A stretch of DNA of 64,000 bases from Chondromyces crocatus (lineage in GTDB: Bacteria > Myxococcota_A > Polyangia > Polyangiales > Polyangiaceae): assembly GCF_001189295.1 (NCBI RefSeq), contig NZ_CP012159.1:8115001-8179000 (forward strand). Reading direction: 5' to 3'. Position 1 is the first letter of the stretch. Every line of letters starts with the position of its first letter. A program made the position numbers and the translations under genes. Positions 51,521 to 59,707 of the stretch are shown here, piece by piece. The notes under the pieces are model-generated. The model was not told the origin of the DNA. It saw nothing but the letters and a program-made list of their open reading frames with translations, and made no database searches.

Positions 51521-51995
51521 GGCAGCCCTGCTTTCCGGATGACGCGTTGAATGAACGCCATTTCGCAGGCGTGGGTGCAAACCCAACCTGGGAAGGCACG
51601 TCGAGAGATCGGTCCGACCGACCGACACACGGACGAGACAGCGAGAAATCAGTTCGACCGTCGCACGGACGACACATCGAACCCCCTCACGACGAGGTGC
51701 ACTGGGCCGACGATCGAGTGTGAAAAGAATAGACACTCGACGATTGAAAGGACAATGCGCAGATGACGGGTGCGTTCTCGGGATCTGGCCATGACGAGCC
51801 CATGTCGCCTTGTGGATGGCTCAACCTCCCCTTCGGGCGTCCATCACCTCGGGCTCGCCGAACGGCGAACGTCACGCGCGCATCACATCGCGCGGGCGTC
51901 CGCCTCACGGAGGCCAGGATCTCTGAATTCGCTCATCGAGACGCGCGCCCCCACCCCGCCCGTGAGCCAGGCGCGCCCTGGCCCATCGCTGCCGA
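51521..51995. other. Intergenic region with one inverted repeat
   Basis: 475 bases between two minus-strand genes. It should contain the promoter of the fascin/Vps62 gene. A run of GACCGACCGAC near 51622 and the inverted repeat at 51714 are the only structures noted. The local sequence around 51720-51760 is richer in A and T than its surroundings, which may mark a promoter. Confidence 0.35.
51714..51740. promoter_or_regulatory. Inverted repeat upstream of fascin/Vps62 gene
   Basis: TCGAGTGT (51714-51721) and ACACTCGA (51733-51740) are perfect eight-base arms around an A-rich 11-base spacer. It lies about 190 bp upstream of the gene start. An operator is more likely than a terminator because no T-run follows on the minus strand. 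Confidence 0.4.
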
Positions 51996-53252
51996 TCAGG
52001 GCGCCGCTCGACCGCGCGCGAGCTGTTCGAAGAGCGCCCACGGGTCCCCCGCGACGATCGCCGGCTCCACGCCCCCCTCCCCCGTCATCACACGCCCCGC
52101 CGGGTCCATCCAGTATGTGCCCCCCGGGAACCCGCCCATCGGCACCAGGTCACCGCGTGGCAGGACACTCCCCTCGACCTCCAGTCCGATCCCGAACCAG
52201 AATGCCTCCCCCTCGGCCGACGGGATGCAGAGGCCCCCGAACGTCTCCTCGAACCGCAGCATCGGCTCGCTCACGCTGACCCCCAGGCTGCCCAGACGCT
52301 CGCGGAGGGCCTCCGCCGACAGCGCGCGCCCAGGCTCCAGCACCGCCCCGCGCGCGTTCAACCACGCGACGGCCTCGGACGACAGATGCCCGAGCAGAGC
52401 ATCCCCGGCCGTGCGCCCCCCCACCCCCTCGATCGCGCGCCCCGCGTGGGCGTCCCACAGCGCGACCTGCGGCGCGTCCACCTCCACCGGCGCCCCCATC
52501 CCCCGGAGCGCCTCGACCGCCGCGGCGAGCACCAGCGTCGAGCGCGTCCACAGCCACGTCGTGTCCGGCTCCAGCCCGGCGAGATCCCCGTCATGGAGCA
52601 GCGCCTGCTCCGCGTACCACCAGCGCTGGAACCGATCGCTCGCGGCCTCGTGCGGGTCCGCTGCGACAGGCTCGGCCAGCACGGTGCCCACCCGTCGCCC
52701 CACCGAGAGCACGAACAGCCCCGCGTCGTCTCCCCGCATCGCCAGCAGCAGCCCGATCCGCTCGACCAGCACCCGCGGTGCGCTCGCGATCGCCGACAGC
52801 GCCCCCCGCGTCGAGTGCCCGCAGAGGAACACGGTCCCGCTCGGATCGAGCGCGTAGTCGTCCACCGCCGCCACCCGCACCACGCGATCGTGTCGCCGCG
52901 ACAGGACCGGCGTGCCCGCCGCGAGCCCGGCGATGGGCACGGAGCGACCGAGGGGCGCCCACCCGGCCGGCAGCTCCTGCGCGAGGAGCCGCGACCGCAC
53001 CGAAAGACGAGGCCCGAGCGCCACGAGCGTCGACCGTGGTGCCGCGAAGAAGTCGAGCTCTCCCGAGAGCCCCAGGCGAGGCCCGGCGAGGCCCCCCACG
53101 TCCTCCTCGGCGCCGATCACCGCCTCCGACGCGGGCAGCCCGAGCCGCGACAGCTCGGCCACGATCGCCTCACGCCCCCCCGAGACCCCCTCCACCCGAC
53201 GGATCCCTTGCGCGGCGAGCCCGGCAGCCGCCTGGAGAGAGAGCCAGCCCAT
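51996..53252 (-). CDS. Uncharacterised protein with SMI1/KNR4-like C-terminus
   Basis: A 418-residue protein. The C-terminal stretch LRFEETFGGLCIPSAEGEAF, WFGIGLEVEG and VPMGGFPGGTYWMDPAGRV resembles the strands of SMI1/KNR4 or SUKH proteins. The N-terminal 270 residues are alpha/beta and unknown (PAGWAPLGRSVPIAGLAAGT; VLSRRHDRVVRVAAVDDYAL). There is no signal peptide. The start at 53252 is chosen because a GAGGA site lies eight bases before it, over ATG codons at 53267 and 53270. Function unknown. Confidence 0.65.
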   Translation of the reverse strand: MGWLSLQAAAGLAAQGIRRVEGVSGGREAIVAELSRLGLPASEAVIGAEEDVGGLAGPRLGLSGELDFFAAPRSTLVALGPRLSVRSRLLAQELPAGWAPLGRSVPIAGLAAGTPVLSRRHDRVVRVAAVDDYALDPSGTVFLCGHSTRGALSAIASAPRVLVERIGLLLAMRGDDAGLFVLSVGRRVGTVLAEPVAADPHEAASDRFQRWWYAEQALLHDGDLAGLEPDTTWLWTRSTLVLAAAVEALRGMGAPVEVDAPQVALWDAHAGRAIEGVGGRTAGDALLGHLSSEAVAWLNARGAVLEPGRALSAEALRERLGSLGVSVSEPMLRFEETFGGLCIPSAEGEAFWFGIGLEVEGSVLPRGDLVPMGGFPGGTYWMDPAGRVMTGEGGVEPAIVAGDPWALFEQLARGRAAP

Positions 53253-53314
53253 GTCCGCATTCCTCATCATCGGCGCGGATCATCCATCCACCCTCGGCCC
53301 CCTCGAAGCAACCG

Positions 53315-54700
53315 CTACGGCGCCGGCACCGAAAGGCGCACCGCAAACAAGCCCCGGTTGCCCGAGAAGACCGCGAGCCCCTGCTCCACCCGGACATCAC
53401 TGAGCTGGCGCGATCTCGGCGCCCAGAACGTCGTCACCCGACCGCTCTTCAGCTCCACCAGCCCCAGCACCGACCCGGCGTCGGTCTCGTCCGGTGGAGG
53501 CAGCGTGGCCCCCAGCACCGTGAACGATCCTTCCGCGATGTCCCTGGGGATCGTGGAGACGTAGCGGCGGAAGACGACGCCATCCCCCAGCGACCCGACG
53601 AAGGTGCAGCTCCCGGGCACGATCACCGTCCCCAGCACCCGCAGATCAGGTCCGAGGCGGACCAGCACCGTCCCCCGACCTTCCCTCGTGATGTCTTCCC
53701 AGTAGTCGAACGGGATCACCATCTCGCCGCTCGGATGCAACAGAGGACGCATCAGCCTCGGGTCCCGGACCCCGGGAACGGGGACCTCCACCTCGATGCG
53801 CTGCGCTGCGATCTTCCGCCCATCCGACCCGACATGCTGCGCGACGAACACGATCGGCAGGCCGCCCTGGTGGTTCTGGTGCGCGACGTTCACCACCCCC
53901 TCCGTGGGATGCCGGCTCAACGCCCCACGAGAGCACTGCGGCGCGCACGCCCCCTGCGACCCCAGCGAGAGCTCGTAGACCGGCTTCCCTGACTCGACAT
54001 CGAAGCCGTGCACCACGCTGTGCACCTCCCCTGACGGCAGGATGGGAAGGTCGGCCAGGTGCACCACCCCGCGCCCATCCAGGACCGGATCCGATCCCCC
54101 CACCGCACGCACCCACCGCAGCTTCCCGTCGGCTCGCTTCAGCGAGGCGAGGAAGTTCATCCCCCCGTTCTGCGCAAAGACCCTTGCATCGAACCCCTCC
54201 AGCGGGCGCCCCGCTGGCTGAAACGCCCCGGAGAACCACCCCTGGGCGATCACATCCCCCTTCTCCGTGAACAGGACGTCCGCGGTGAGACCGGACAGCC
54301 CGTCCCGTGCCATCCACGTCCAGAGATGCTCCCCGCGTGGCCCCAGGAGCGTGACCGACGGGTCCGGCAGCCCACCGCACGTCCGGTTGCGCCCCCCTGC
54401 ATCACGGAACGAATCGACGCAGTGCCCTGCCACCGCGACGACCCCGTCGCCCCCCACCGTGGTGCGGGTCATGATCACCCCGCCGCGCTGACCCGGCCCT
54501 TGCGTGAAGAGCTGCATCTGCCACTCGTACGGCGGCGTCACCACCGCCGGAGGGGGAGGAGGCGGCGGCGGTGCTGGCGCGGGCGACGCCATGCTGGGCG
54601 CCGGCGTCCAGGCGAAGGGGCGAGGGCCACGCTTCGCCGGAGACGAGCAACCGAGAAGAAAGAGCGCAAGAACTCCGAGAGCGCGTCCACGTGCTGCCAT
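53315..54700 (-). CDS. Lipoprotein with PQQ-like propeller repeats
   Basis: A 461-residue lipoprotein with signal MAARGRALGVLALFLLGC (lipobox LLGC) and a long poly-Pro linker (residues about 45-55). Repeating strands (VTLLGPRGEHLWTWMARDG, FLASLKRADGKLRWVRAVGG, VHGFDVESGKPVYELSLGSQ) resemble beta-propeller blades of PQQ-like or SBBP-type repeats. These are common in myxobacterial surface proteins. No catalytic site is visible. It lies just upstream of the SMI1-like gene on the same strand. Confidence 0.75.
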   Translation of the reverse strand: MAARGRALGVLALFLLGCSSPAKRGPRPFAWTPAPSMASPAPAPPPPPPPPAVVTPPYEWQMQLFTQGPGQRGGVIMTRTTVGGDGVVAVAGHCVDSFRDAGGRNRTCGGLPDPSVTLLGPRGEHLWTWMARDGLSGLTADVLFTEKGDVIAQGWFSGAFQPAGRPLEGFDARVFAQNGGMNFLASLKRADGKLRWVRAVGGSDPVLDGRGVVHLADLPILPSGEVHSVVHGFDVESGKPVYELSLGSQGACAPQCSRGALSRHPTEGVVNVAHQNHQGGLPIVFVAQHVGSDGRKIAAQRIEVEVPVPGVRDPRLMRPLLHPSGEMVIPFDYWEDITREGRGTVLVRLGPDLRVLGTVIVPGSCTFVGSLGDGVVFRRYVSTIPRDIAEGSFTVLGATLPPPDETDAGSVLGLVELKSGRVTTFWAPRSRQLSDVRVEQGLAVFSGNRGLFAVRLSVPAP

Positions 54701-54789
54701 ACGCCGTTGCTTCGTACACGAGGACGACCACGCCGCCACGGCGAGAGCATGAATCGACCCGCATTCTCTGCGCGCGAGCGCGCGTCACC

Positions 54790-54834
54790 TCGGCCAGCGG
54801 ATCACGTCGGCCAGCGGATCACGTCGGCCAGCGG
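54790..54834. repeat. 17-bp repeat spanning the SDR stop codon
   Basis: TCGGCCAGCGGATCACG occurs twice from 54790, followed by a partial third copy to 54834. The stop codon of the SDR gene (54819-54821) lies in the middle copy. Each duplicated unit repeats the last few codons and the stop. Confidence 0.85.
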
Positions 54835-55670
54835 AAACGCGCGTCCTTCTGGTAGTCGTCGCGCCGTCGCTCCAGGACGACACGCAGGTGCTCGGGCGCA
54901 TCGGCGCCGATCAGCACCCGCAGTGGCCCGTCTTTCCGATCCACGTGGGCCAGCAGCGCCTGCGCCGCCACCTCCGTCCCCGCGCTCGTGTCGGCCCCTT
55001 TCGCCTCCATGTCCCACGGGACCTTCGCGCTTCCGAGCACCGACTCGCGCAGCGCGTCGTAGGCAGGCAGCGGCTCCGCGAAGCGCATGCTCCCCCAGGC
55101 CCAGTCGGTCGCGAACCCGCCCAGCTCCGCGATCGTCACCCGGATCCCGAACGACGCCACCTCCGCCGCAAGCGCCTCGCTGAATCCCTCCAGCGCCCAC
55201 TTGCTCGCGTTGTACAGCCCCATCGTCGGCATCGTCCCCACCCCGCCCACGGACGAGATCTGCACGATGTGCCCTGCCCCGCGCGCCCGGAGATGCGGCA
55301 GCACCGCTTGCGTCACCCACAGCGCCCCGAAGAAGTTCGTCTCCATCATCGCCCGCGCCTCGGCCTCCCCCGCCTCCTCGATGGCGGCGACCAGCCCGCA
55401 GCCCGCGTTGTTGACCACCACGTCCAGCTTCCCGAACGCCACGATCGCGCGTTGCACCATCTCGAAGACCGTCTCGCGCTCCGTCACGTCGAGCTGCAAG
55501 ACCTGCAGCCGCTCCCCGTGAGCCTCCTGCAGATCGCTCAGCGCCTCCGCCTTGCGCACCGTGGCGACCACCTCGTCCCCGGCCTCCAGCGCCGCCACCG
55601 TGAAGGCCCGCCCCAGCCCCCGCCCCGCCCCTGTGATGAACCACGTGCGACGTGAAAGAGAGGTCGCCAT
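54819..55670 (-). CDS. Short-chain dehydrogenase/reductase
   Basis: A 283-residue classical SDR using NAD(P)H. The dinucleotide site is TGAGRGLG, followed by NNAGCG, the catalytic Ser in QISSVGGVG and the Tyr/Lys in YNASKWALEGFSEAL. Acidic or basic selectivity is hinted by ATVRK after the second strand, which favours NADPH. It probably reduces a carbonyl; substrate unknown. The ATG at 55670 has GGAAGG seven bases ahead; an ATG at 55676 is in frame but sits on that site. It is divergent from a TetR gene, with operator pairs between, so it is probably repressed by that TetR. Confidence 0.92.
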   Translation of the reverse strand: MATSLSRRTWFITGAGRGLGRAFTVAALEAGDEVVATVRKAEALSDLQEAHGERLQVLQLDVTERETVFEMVQRAIVAFGKLDVVVNNAGCGLVAAIEEAGEAEARAMMETNFFGALWVTQAVLPHLRARGAGHIVQISSVGGVGTMPTMGLYNASKWALEGFSEALAAEVASFGIRVTIAELGGFATDWAWGSMRFAEPLPAYDALRESVLGSAKVPWDMEAKGADTSAGTEVAAQALLAHVDRKDGPLRVLIGADAPEHLRVVLERRRDDYQKDARFRWPT

Positions 55671-55711
55671 GCCCATTCCTTCCGCTCCCTCGCCCACCAG
55701 GCGTTGTAAAC

Positions 55712-55726
55712 GAGACGTACCGTCTC
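55712..55726. promoter_or_regulatory. TetR operator, proximal to SDR
   Basis: A perfect inverted repeat GAGACG-tac-CGTCTC, extended to CGAGACG/CGTCTCG at 55711-55727. It lies 42 bp upstream of the SDR start and has the same core and spacing as the second site at 55767. Confidence 0.8.
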
Positions 55727-55758
55727 GCCACAGAACCCTGACGAGAAGCTGGGTTCGT

Positions 55759-55787
55759 GTCAACGTGAGACGTCGCGTCTCGTTGAC
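55759..55787. promoter_or_regulatory. TetR operator, proximal to tetR
   Basis: The core GAGACG-tcg-CGTCTC (55767-55781) is flanked by GTCAAC and GTTGAC, extending the palindrome with one extra base in the left arm. The centres of the two operators are 55 bases apart, near five helical turns. This site lies 36 bp before the TetR start, so it fits autoregulation. Confidence 0.8.
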
Positions 55788-55822
55788 CACCCGACCGACC
55801 ACCTTCCCCCGAGGGCCTTCCC

Positions 55823-56467
55823 GTGCCGCTCCGAAAACTCCCTGACGAAGCCCGGCGAAGCGAACGCGCCCGGCGGGCCATCCTCACCGCTGCCCGCGAT
55901 CTCACCCTCGACCAGGGCTACGCCCGCCTGACCATCGAGGGCATCGCTGCGGCCGCGGGCGTCGGCAAGCAGACCATCTACCGCTGGTGGCCTTCCAAGG
56001 GCGCCATCGTCTTCGACGCCTTCCTCGCCCTCTCCCAGGACGCCGCCGGCAACCTCGAACTCCCCGACACGGGTGACATCGAGGCCGACCTCCGCACCGT
56101 GCTCCGCGAGACCATCCTCGAACTGCTCGACCCTCGCCACGACGCCGCCTTCCGCGCCCTCGCGAGCGAGATCCAGACCGACCGCAAGCTCGCCGACAAC
56201 CTCGTGCAGGCCCTGCTCGGCCCCCAGATGGAAGCCACCAAGCGCCGCCTCCAGAGCGCCCAGCGCGCAGGCCAGCTCGCCCGCAGCCTCGACCTCCAGC
56301 TCGCGACCGAGCTGTTCTACGGCCCCATCTTCCACCGCTGGCTGCTGCGTACGGCCCCCCTCGATCCCACGCTCGCCGACGCGCTCGTCCCCCTCGTCTT
56401 GCGCGCCCTTCGTCCAAAGTCGGCGAAATCACCTCCCGACCCCCGCGAGCGCGACGGTACACGGTGA
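55823..56467 (+). CDS. TetR/AcrR-family repressor
   Basis: A 214-residue regulator. The DNA-binding helix-turn-helix is at about 18-65 (RRAILTAARDLTLDQGYARL; IEGIAAAAGVGKQTIYRWWP). The C-terminal part is a ligand-binding helical domain of the TetR_C type (FRALASEIQTDRKLADNLVQ). It is divergent from the SDR gene, with two matching palindromes in the 152-base gap. It most likely represses both genes and is released by a substrate of the SDR. Confidence 0.93.
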   Translation: MPLRKLPDEARRSERARRAILTAARDLTLDQGYARLTIEGIAAAAGVGKQTIYRWWPSKGAIVFDAFLALSQDAAGNLELPDTGDIEADLRTVLRETILELLDPRHDAAFRALASEIQTDRKLADNLVQALLGPQMEATKRRLQSAQRAGQLARSLDLQLATELFYGPIFHRWLLRTAPLDPTLADALVPLVLRALRPKSAKSPPDPRERDGTR

Positions 56468-56547
56468 CCCGCACGCGCCGCACAGCCAGCATCACGAACT
56501 GCCATTCCCACAGGCCACCGCACGGTTCATCGAGTACCCTCCTGCGC

Positions 56548-57147
56548 ATGGGCCACCCTGCAGAACGCCGCCCTCGGTTCGCCACGCCTGCCGATCTCGA
56601 GGCCGCACCAGCGCAGAACCTCACCGAGTTCATCGCGGGAACACGCCACCCCTTCCCTCGACACACCCCGGCGCAGGCGCACACCGCGTCGCGCCTCGGC
56701 CGGCGGCTGGGGCCGTTCGACGACGATCCGGGCGGTCCCGGCGGCTGGGTCCTCCTCGACACGCCCGAGCTTCACCTCGGCCAGAGCGTGCTCGTCCCCG
56801 ACCTCGCCGGATGGCGCATCGCGCGGATGCCGCGCTTGCCGAGAAAGGCGCACTTCACCCTCGCCCCCGACTGGATCGCCGAAGTCCTCTCCCCCTCCAC
56901 CACCGCCCACGATCGCGCCGCGAAGATGCCAGTGTACGCCGCGGCCGGCGTCCCCTGGGTGTGGCTGATCGATCCGCTGCTCCGGTTTCTCGAGGTGCAT
57001 CACCTCGGCCCTGACGATCGCTGGACCGTCGCGCAGGTCTACCGAGGAGAAGGCCGCGTGCGGGCCTTTCCCTTCGACGCCATCGAGCTCGGCCTGGCGT
57101 CCCTCTGGCCCTCGTTCGAAGACGAGCCCCCCGACACGACCCGCTGA
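56548..57147 (+). CDS. Uma2-family protein (copy A)
   Basis: A 199-residue Uma2/DUF820 protein. The core is seen as GGWVLLDTPELHLGQSVLVP, the Asp in VPDLAGWRIARMP, the Glu in PDWIAEVLSPSTTAHDRAAK and VYAAAGVPWVWLIDPLLRFL. It is a close paralogue of the gene at 58917, with the same length and motifs. The family has a PD-(D/E)XK nuclease fold; its function is unsettled. It lies 80 bp after the TetR gene. Confidence 0.88.
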   Translation: MGHPAERRPRFATPADLEAAPAQNLTEFIAGTRHPFPRHTPAQAHTASRLGRRLGPFDDDPGGPGGWVLLDTPELHLGQSVLVPDLAGWRIARMPRLPRKAHFTLAPDWIAEVLSPSTTAHDRAAKMPVYAAAGVPWVWLIDPLLRFLEVHHLGPDDRWTVAQVYRGEGRVRAFPFDAIELGLASLWPSFEDEPPDTTR

Positions 57148-57385
57148 GCCAGCCCTCTTCACGGACCCAGCCCCCTGCGTGAGTACAGCCCTCCTCGCCT
57201 GAGGCCTCCAGGCATCACTCACGCTGCCAGCCTCGACCGCAAATCCCGGCTCCACGCCGCCGACGAGCGTGTGGCCTCGGGGTTGCAATGCCCGTCCTCG
57301 GCACATGGGAGGACTCTCGATACGCACCGGACCTCCCGAGCAGGCGCCAGGGCAGCTTCCCGTCTGCACCTTCGCCGGGAGAGAG

Positions 57386-58849
57386 ATGAAGCCGATGAGG
57401 TCCGAAGGAGTGCTCGCACGCCAGGTCGTCGCCAGCGCCTTCCGAACGACGGTCCGACGCCCCGTGGACGCGGACAGCGACGAGACGTGGTCCCAGCGCC
57501 CTGGCGCCATGGTCGACGGCAAGTACCGCCTCATCAAACCGCAACGCCATGAAGGCGTGACCGAGGTCTGGCTCGCCGCCCACGAGCGGCTGCGCCTGGA
57601 TTTCGTCGTCAAGTTCATCCACGAAGCGCTGCTCCCCACCGCAGAGCGACGTCAGGCCGCCCTCGAACGCTTCCGCTTCGAGGCGCAGGTCTCGGCGCGC
57701 CTCGGCGCCCGCACACGCCACATCGTCGCCGTGCACGACGCCGGCACCCACGACGGCGTCCCCTACTACGTGATGGAGCACCTGCCTGGCAGCTTGCTCT
57801 CCGACCAGATCGCCCAGCACGGCCCCCTCACGCCCGCGCGCCTCGCCGACCTGCTCGACCAGACCGCCCAGGCGCTGGAGGCCGCGCACGCCATGAGCAT
57901 CCTCCACCGCGACCTCAAGCCCCAGAACCTCCTCATCTCCGGCGACCCCGAGGAGCCCTTCGTGCGCGTGGGTGGCTTCGGCCTGGCCAAGGCGCTCGAT
58001 GCCGACCTCGGCCTCGATACGCCAAAGAAGACCCAGCGCGGCGACGTCCTCGGCTCCCTCCCGTACATGAGCCCGGAGCAGATCCACGGCACCGAGACCC
58101 TCGACGCACGCACCGATCTCTGGTCGCTCGCCGTGATCGCCTACGAGGCCCTCACCGGCAAGATTCCCTTCGAAGGCGACAGCGACACCAAGCTCGTCAC
58201 CGCCATCGGCACGCGCCCCCTCGTCCCGCCTTCACGCCTCCGGCCCGACCTCCCGCGCGCCCTCGACACCTGGTTCGCCCAGGCGCTCGCGAAGAAGCGC
58301 GACGAGCGCTTCACCTCGGCCACCGAGCTCTCACGCACGTTCCGGGAGGCGATGAACCAGCCTGACCCGCCCGTCGTCGAGCCCTCCCGCCGCGAGGCCG
58401 TGAAGGCCGGCATGGTGGGCGTCGTGCTCGGCGTGGCCTGCGCGCTGAGCCTGACGGCGGCGCTGCTCTGGACCTTCGGGGAAGACGACGTCGACGAAGC
58501 GCGCGCCGCACCGAGCACGACCTTCGTCGCGCCACCTCCGGCTGCCACCGAGCTGGCCCCCGAGGCAGCCGAGGCCGGGACGGCCGCCCCTGCGGCAGAG
58601 CGTGGAAGCGCAGCGGCGCCGGGCAGGACGCCCGCGCGAAGCGACGCCACGAAGGCCCCGGCGAGCGCCCGCGCCGGCCACGACACGCCCCCCGTCGACA
58701 CCACGCTCCCAGGCGCGACCAGCAGCCTCGGGACGCTCCCTTCCGCCGCGCCGCTGCCCCTGGAGTCCTCCGGCAACGCGACGACCTCCGCCCCTCCCCA
58801 GGAGGACACGCCACGCCCCCGGAAGCCCGATCCGAGCGCCATCCAGTGA
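57386..58849 (+). CDS. Degenerate Ser/Thr kinase (probable pseudokinase), membrane-anchored
   Basis: A 487-residue protein with a kinase domain at about 45-330. Lys76 in DFVVKFI and the HRD Asp176 in LHRDLKPQN are present. The glycine loop is lost (LIKPQRHEGVTEVWLA), and the DFG motif reads GFG (Gly197) in VRVGGFGLAK, so the Mg-binding Asp is missing. The APE-like segment MSPEQIHG remains. A transmembrane helix follows at about 345-365 (AGMVGVVLGVACALSLTAAL) and then a 120-residue Ala/Pro/Thr-rich extracytoplasmic tail. It may be a signalling pseudokinase. The ATG at 57386 follows GGGAGA; another start at 57305 is possible. Confidence 0.82.
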   Translation: MKPMRSEGVLARQVVASAFRTTVRRPVDADSDETWSQRPGAMVDGKYRLIKPQRHEGVTEVWLAAHERLRLDFVVKFIHEALLPTAERRQAALERFRFEAQVSARLGARTRHIVAVHDAGTHDGVPYYVMEHLPGSLLSDQIAQHGPLTPARLADLLDQTAQALEAAHAMSILHRDLKPQNLLISGDPEEPFVRVGGFGLAKALDADLGLDTPKKTQRGDVLGSLPYMSPEQIHGTETLDARTDLWSLAVIAYEALTGKIPFEGDSDTKLVTAIGTRPLVPPSRLRPDLPRALDTWFAQALAKKRDERFTSATELSRTFREAMNQPDPPVVEPSRREAVKAGMVGVVLGVACALSLTAALLWTFGEDDVDEARAAPSTTFVAPPPAATELAPEAAEAGTAAPAAERGSAAAPGRTPARSDATKAPASARAGHDTPPVDTTLPGATSSLGTLPSAAPLPLESSGNATTSAPPQEDTPRPRKPDPSAIQ

Positions 58850-58916
58850 GCCCCTGGCCGGACCCGCTCCACGATGTGCGGCCTTCCTGTCAGCCCAGCG
58901 CAGATGAGCTAGCCTC

Positions 58917-59522
58917 ATGCCGATGGGTCGATCCGCCGAGAAACGCCTTCCTTCTGCCACCTACGCAGATCTCGAAGCTGTCCCGGCTCATCTGCGCGCG
59001 GAGCTGATCCGGGGCGTACTGCACACCTTCCCGCGTCCCGCCTATGCGCACACCCGAGCGGCTTCGCGCCTCGGCGCGGTGGTCGTGAATCCCTTCGACA
59101 TGGGGATCGGCGGCCCAGGCGGCTGGGTCATCCTCGATGAACCCGAGGTTCACCTCGGGGAAGACGTCCTCGTCCCCGATCTCGCCGGCTGGAAGCTCGA
59201 CCGCATCCCTCGTCGCCCGCGAGAGCAGGCCTTCTTCACGGTGCCGCCCGACTGGGTCTGCGAGGTCCTCTCTCCCTCGACGGCGACCTACGACCGCTTC
59301 GACAAGATGCCGGTCTACGCCGCAGCAGGCGTCCCCTGGGCATGGCTCCTGGATCCGCTGACGCGGAGCCTGGAGGTCTTCCTGCTAGACCCGCGAGGCC
59401 GGTGGGTCGTCGAGCGCATGATCCGCGGCGACGCGTCGGTTCGCGTTCCCCCGTTCGACGCCATCGAGCTGAATCTCTCCTCGTTGTGGCCTGAAGCCGA
59501 GGACGAGGACGCCAGGGAGTAA
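58917..59522 (+). CDS. Uma2-family protein (copy B)
   Basis: A 201-residue Uma2/DUF820 protein. Motifs match copy A: GGWVILDEPEVHLGEDVLVP, DLAGWKLDRIPRRPREQAFF, PDWVCEVLSPSTATYDRFDK and VYAAAGVPWAWLLDPLTRSL. The active-site-like Asp and Glu are conserved. It starts 67 bp after the pseudokinase gene. The first ATG (58917) and a second in-frame ATG six bases later are both possible starts. Confidence 0.88.
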   Translation: MPMGRSAEKRLPSATYADLEAVPAHLRAELIRGVLHTFPRPAYAHTRAASRLGAVVVNPFDMGIGGPGGWVILDEPEVHLGEDVLVPDLAGWKLDRIPRRPREQAFFTVPPDWVCEVLSPSTATYDRFDKMPVYAAAGVPWAWLLDPLTRSLEVFLLDPRGRWVVERMIRGDASVRVPPFDAIELNLSSLWPEAEDEDARE

Positions 59523-59707
59523 CGTCCCATCAGCTTCGCGTGAGTCCTGACGCCTCGCCATGGCGCCAGGCCTCTCTTCGCCTTCGCCCTCCGTGCCAGG
59601 CCCACTTCGCATTCGGCCCGACCGGACGAGAGGGGCCCCGAACGGGTGCTCGACGGCGGCGCTCATGGCGCGCCAGACGTCACCCGAACGGGGCGAGGAA
59701 CGAGGTT

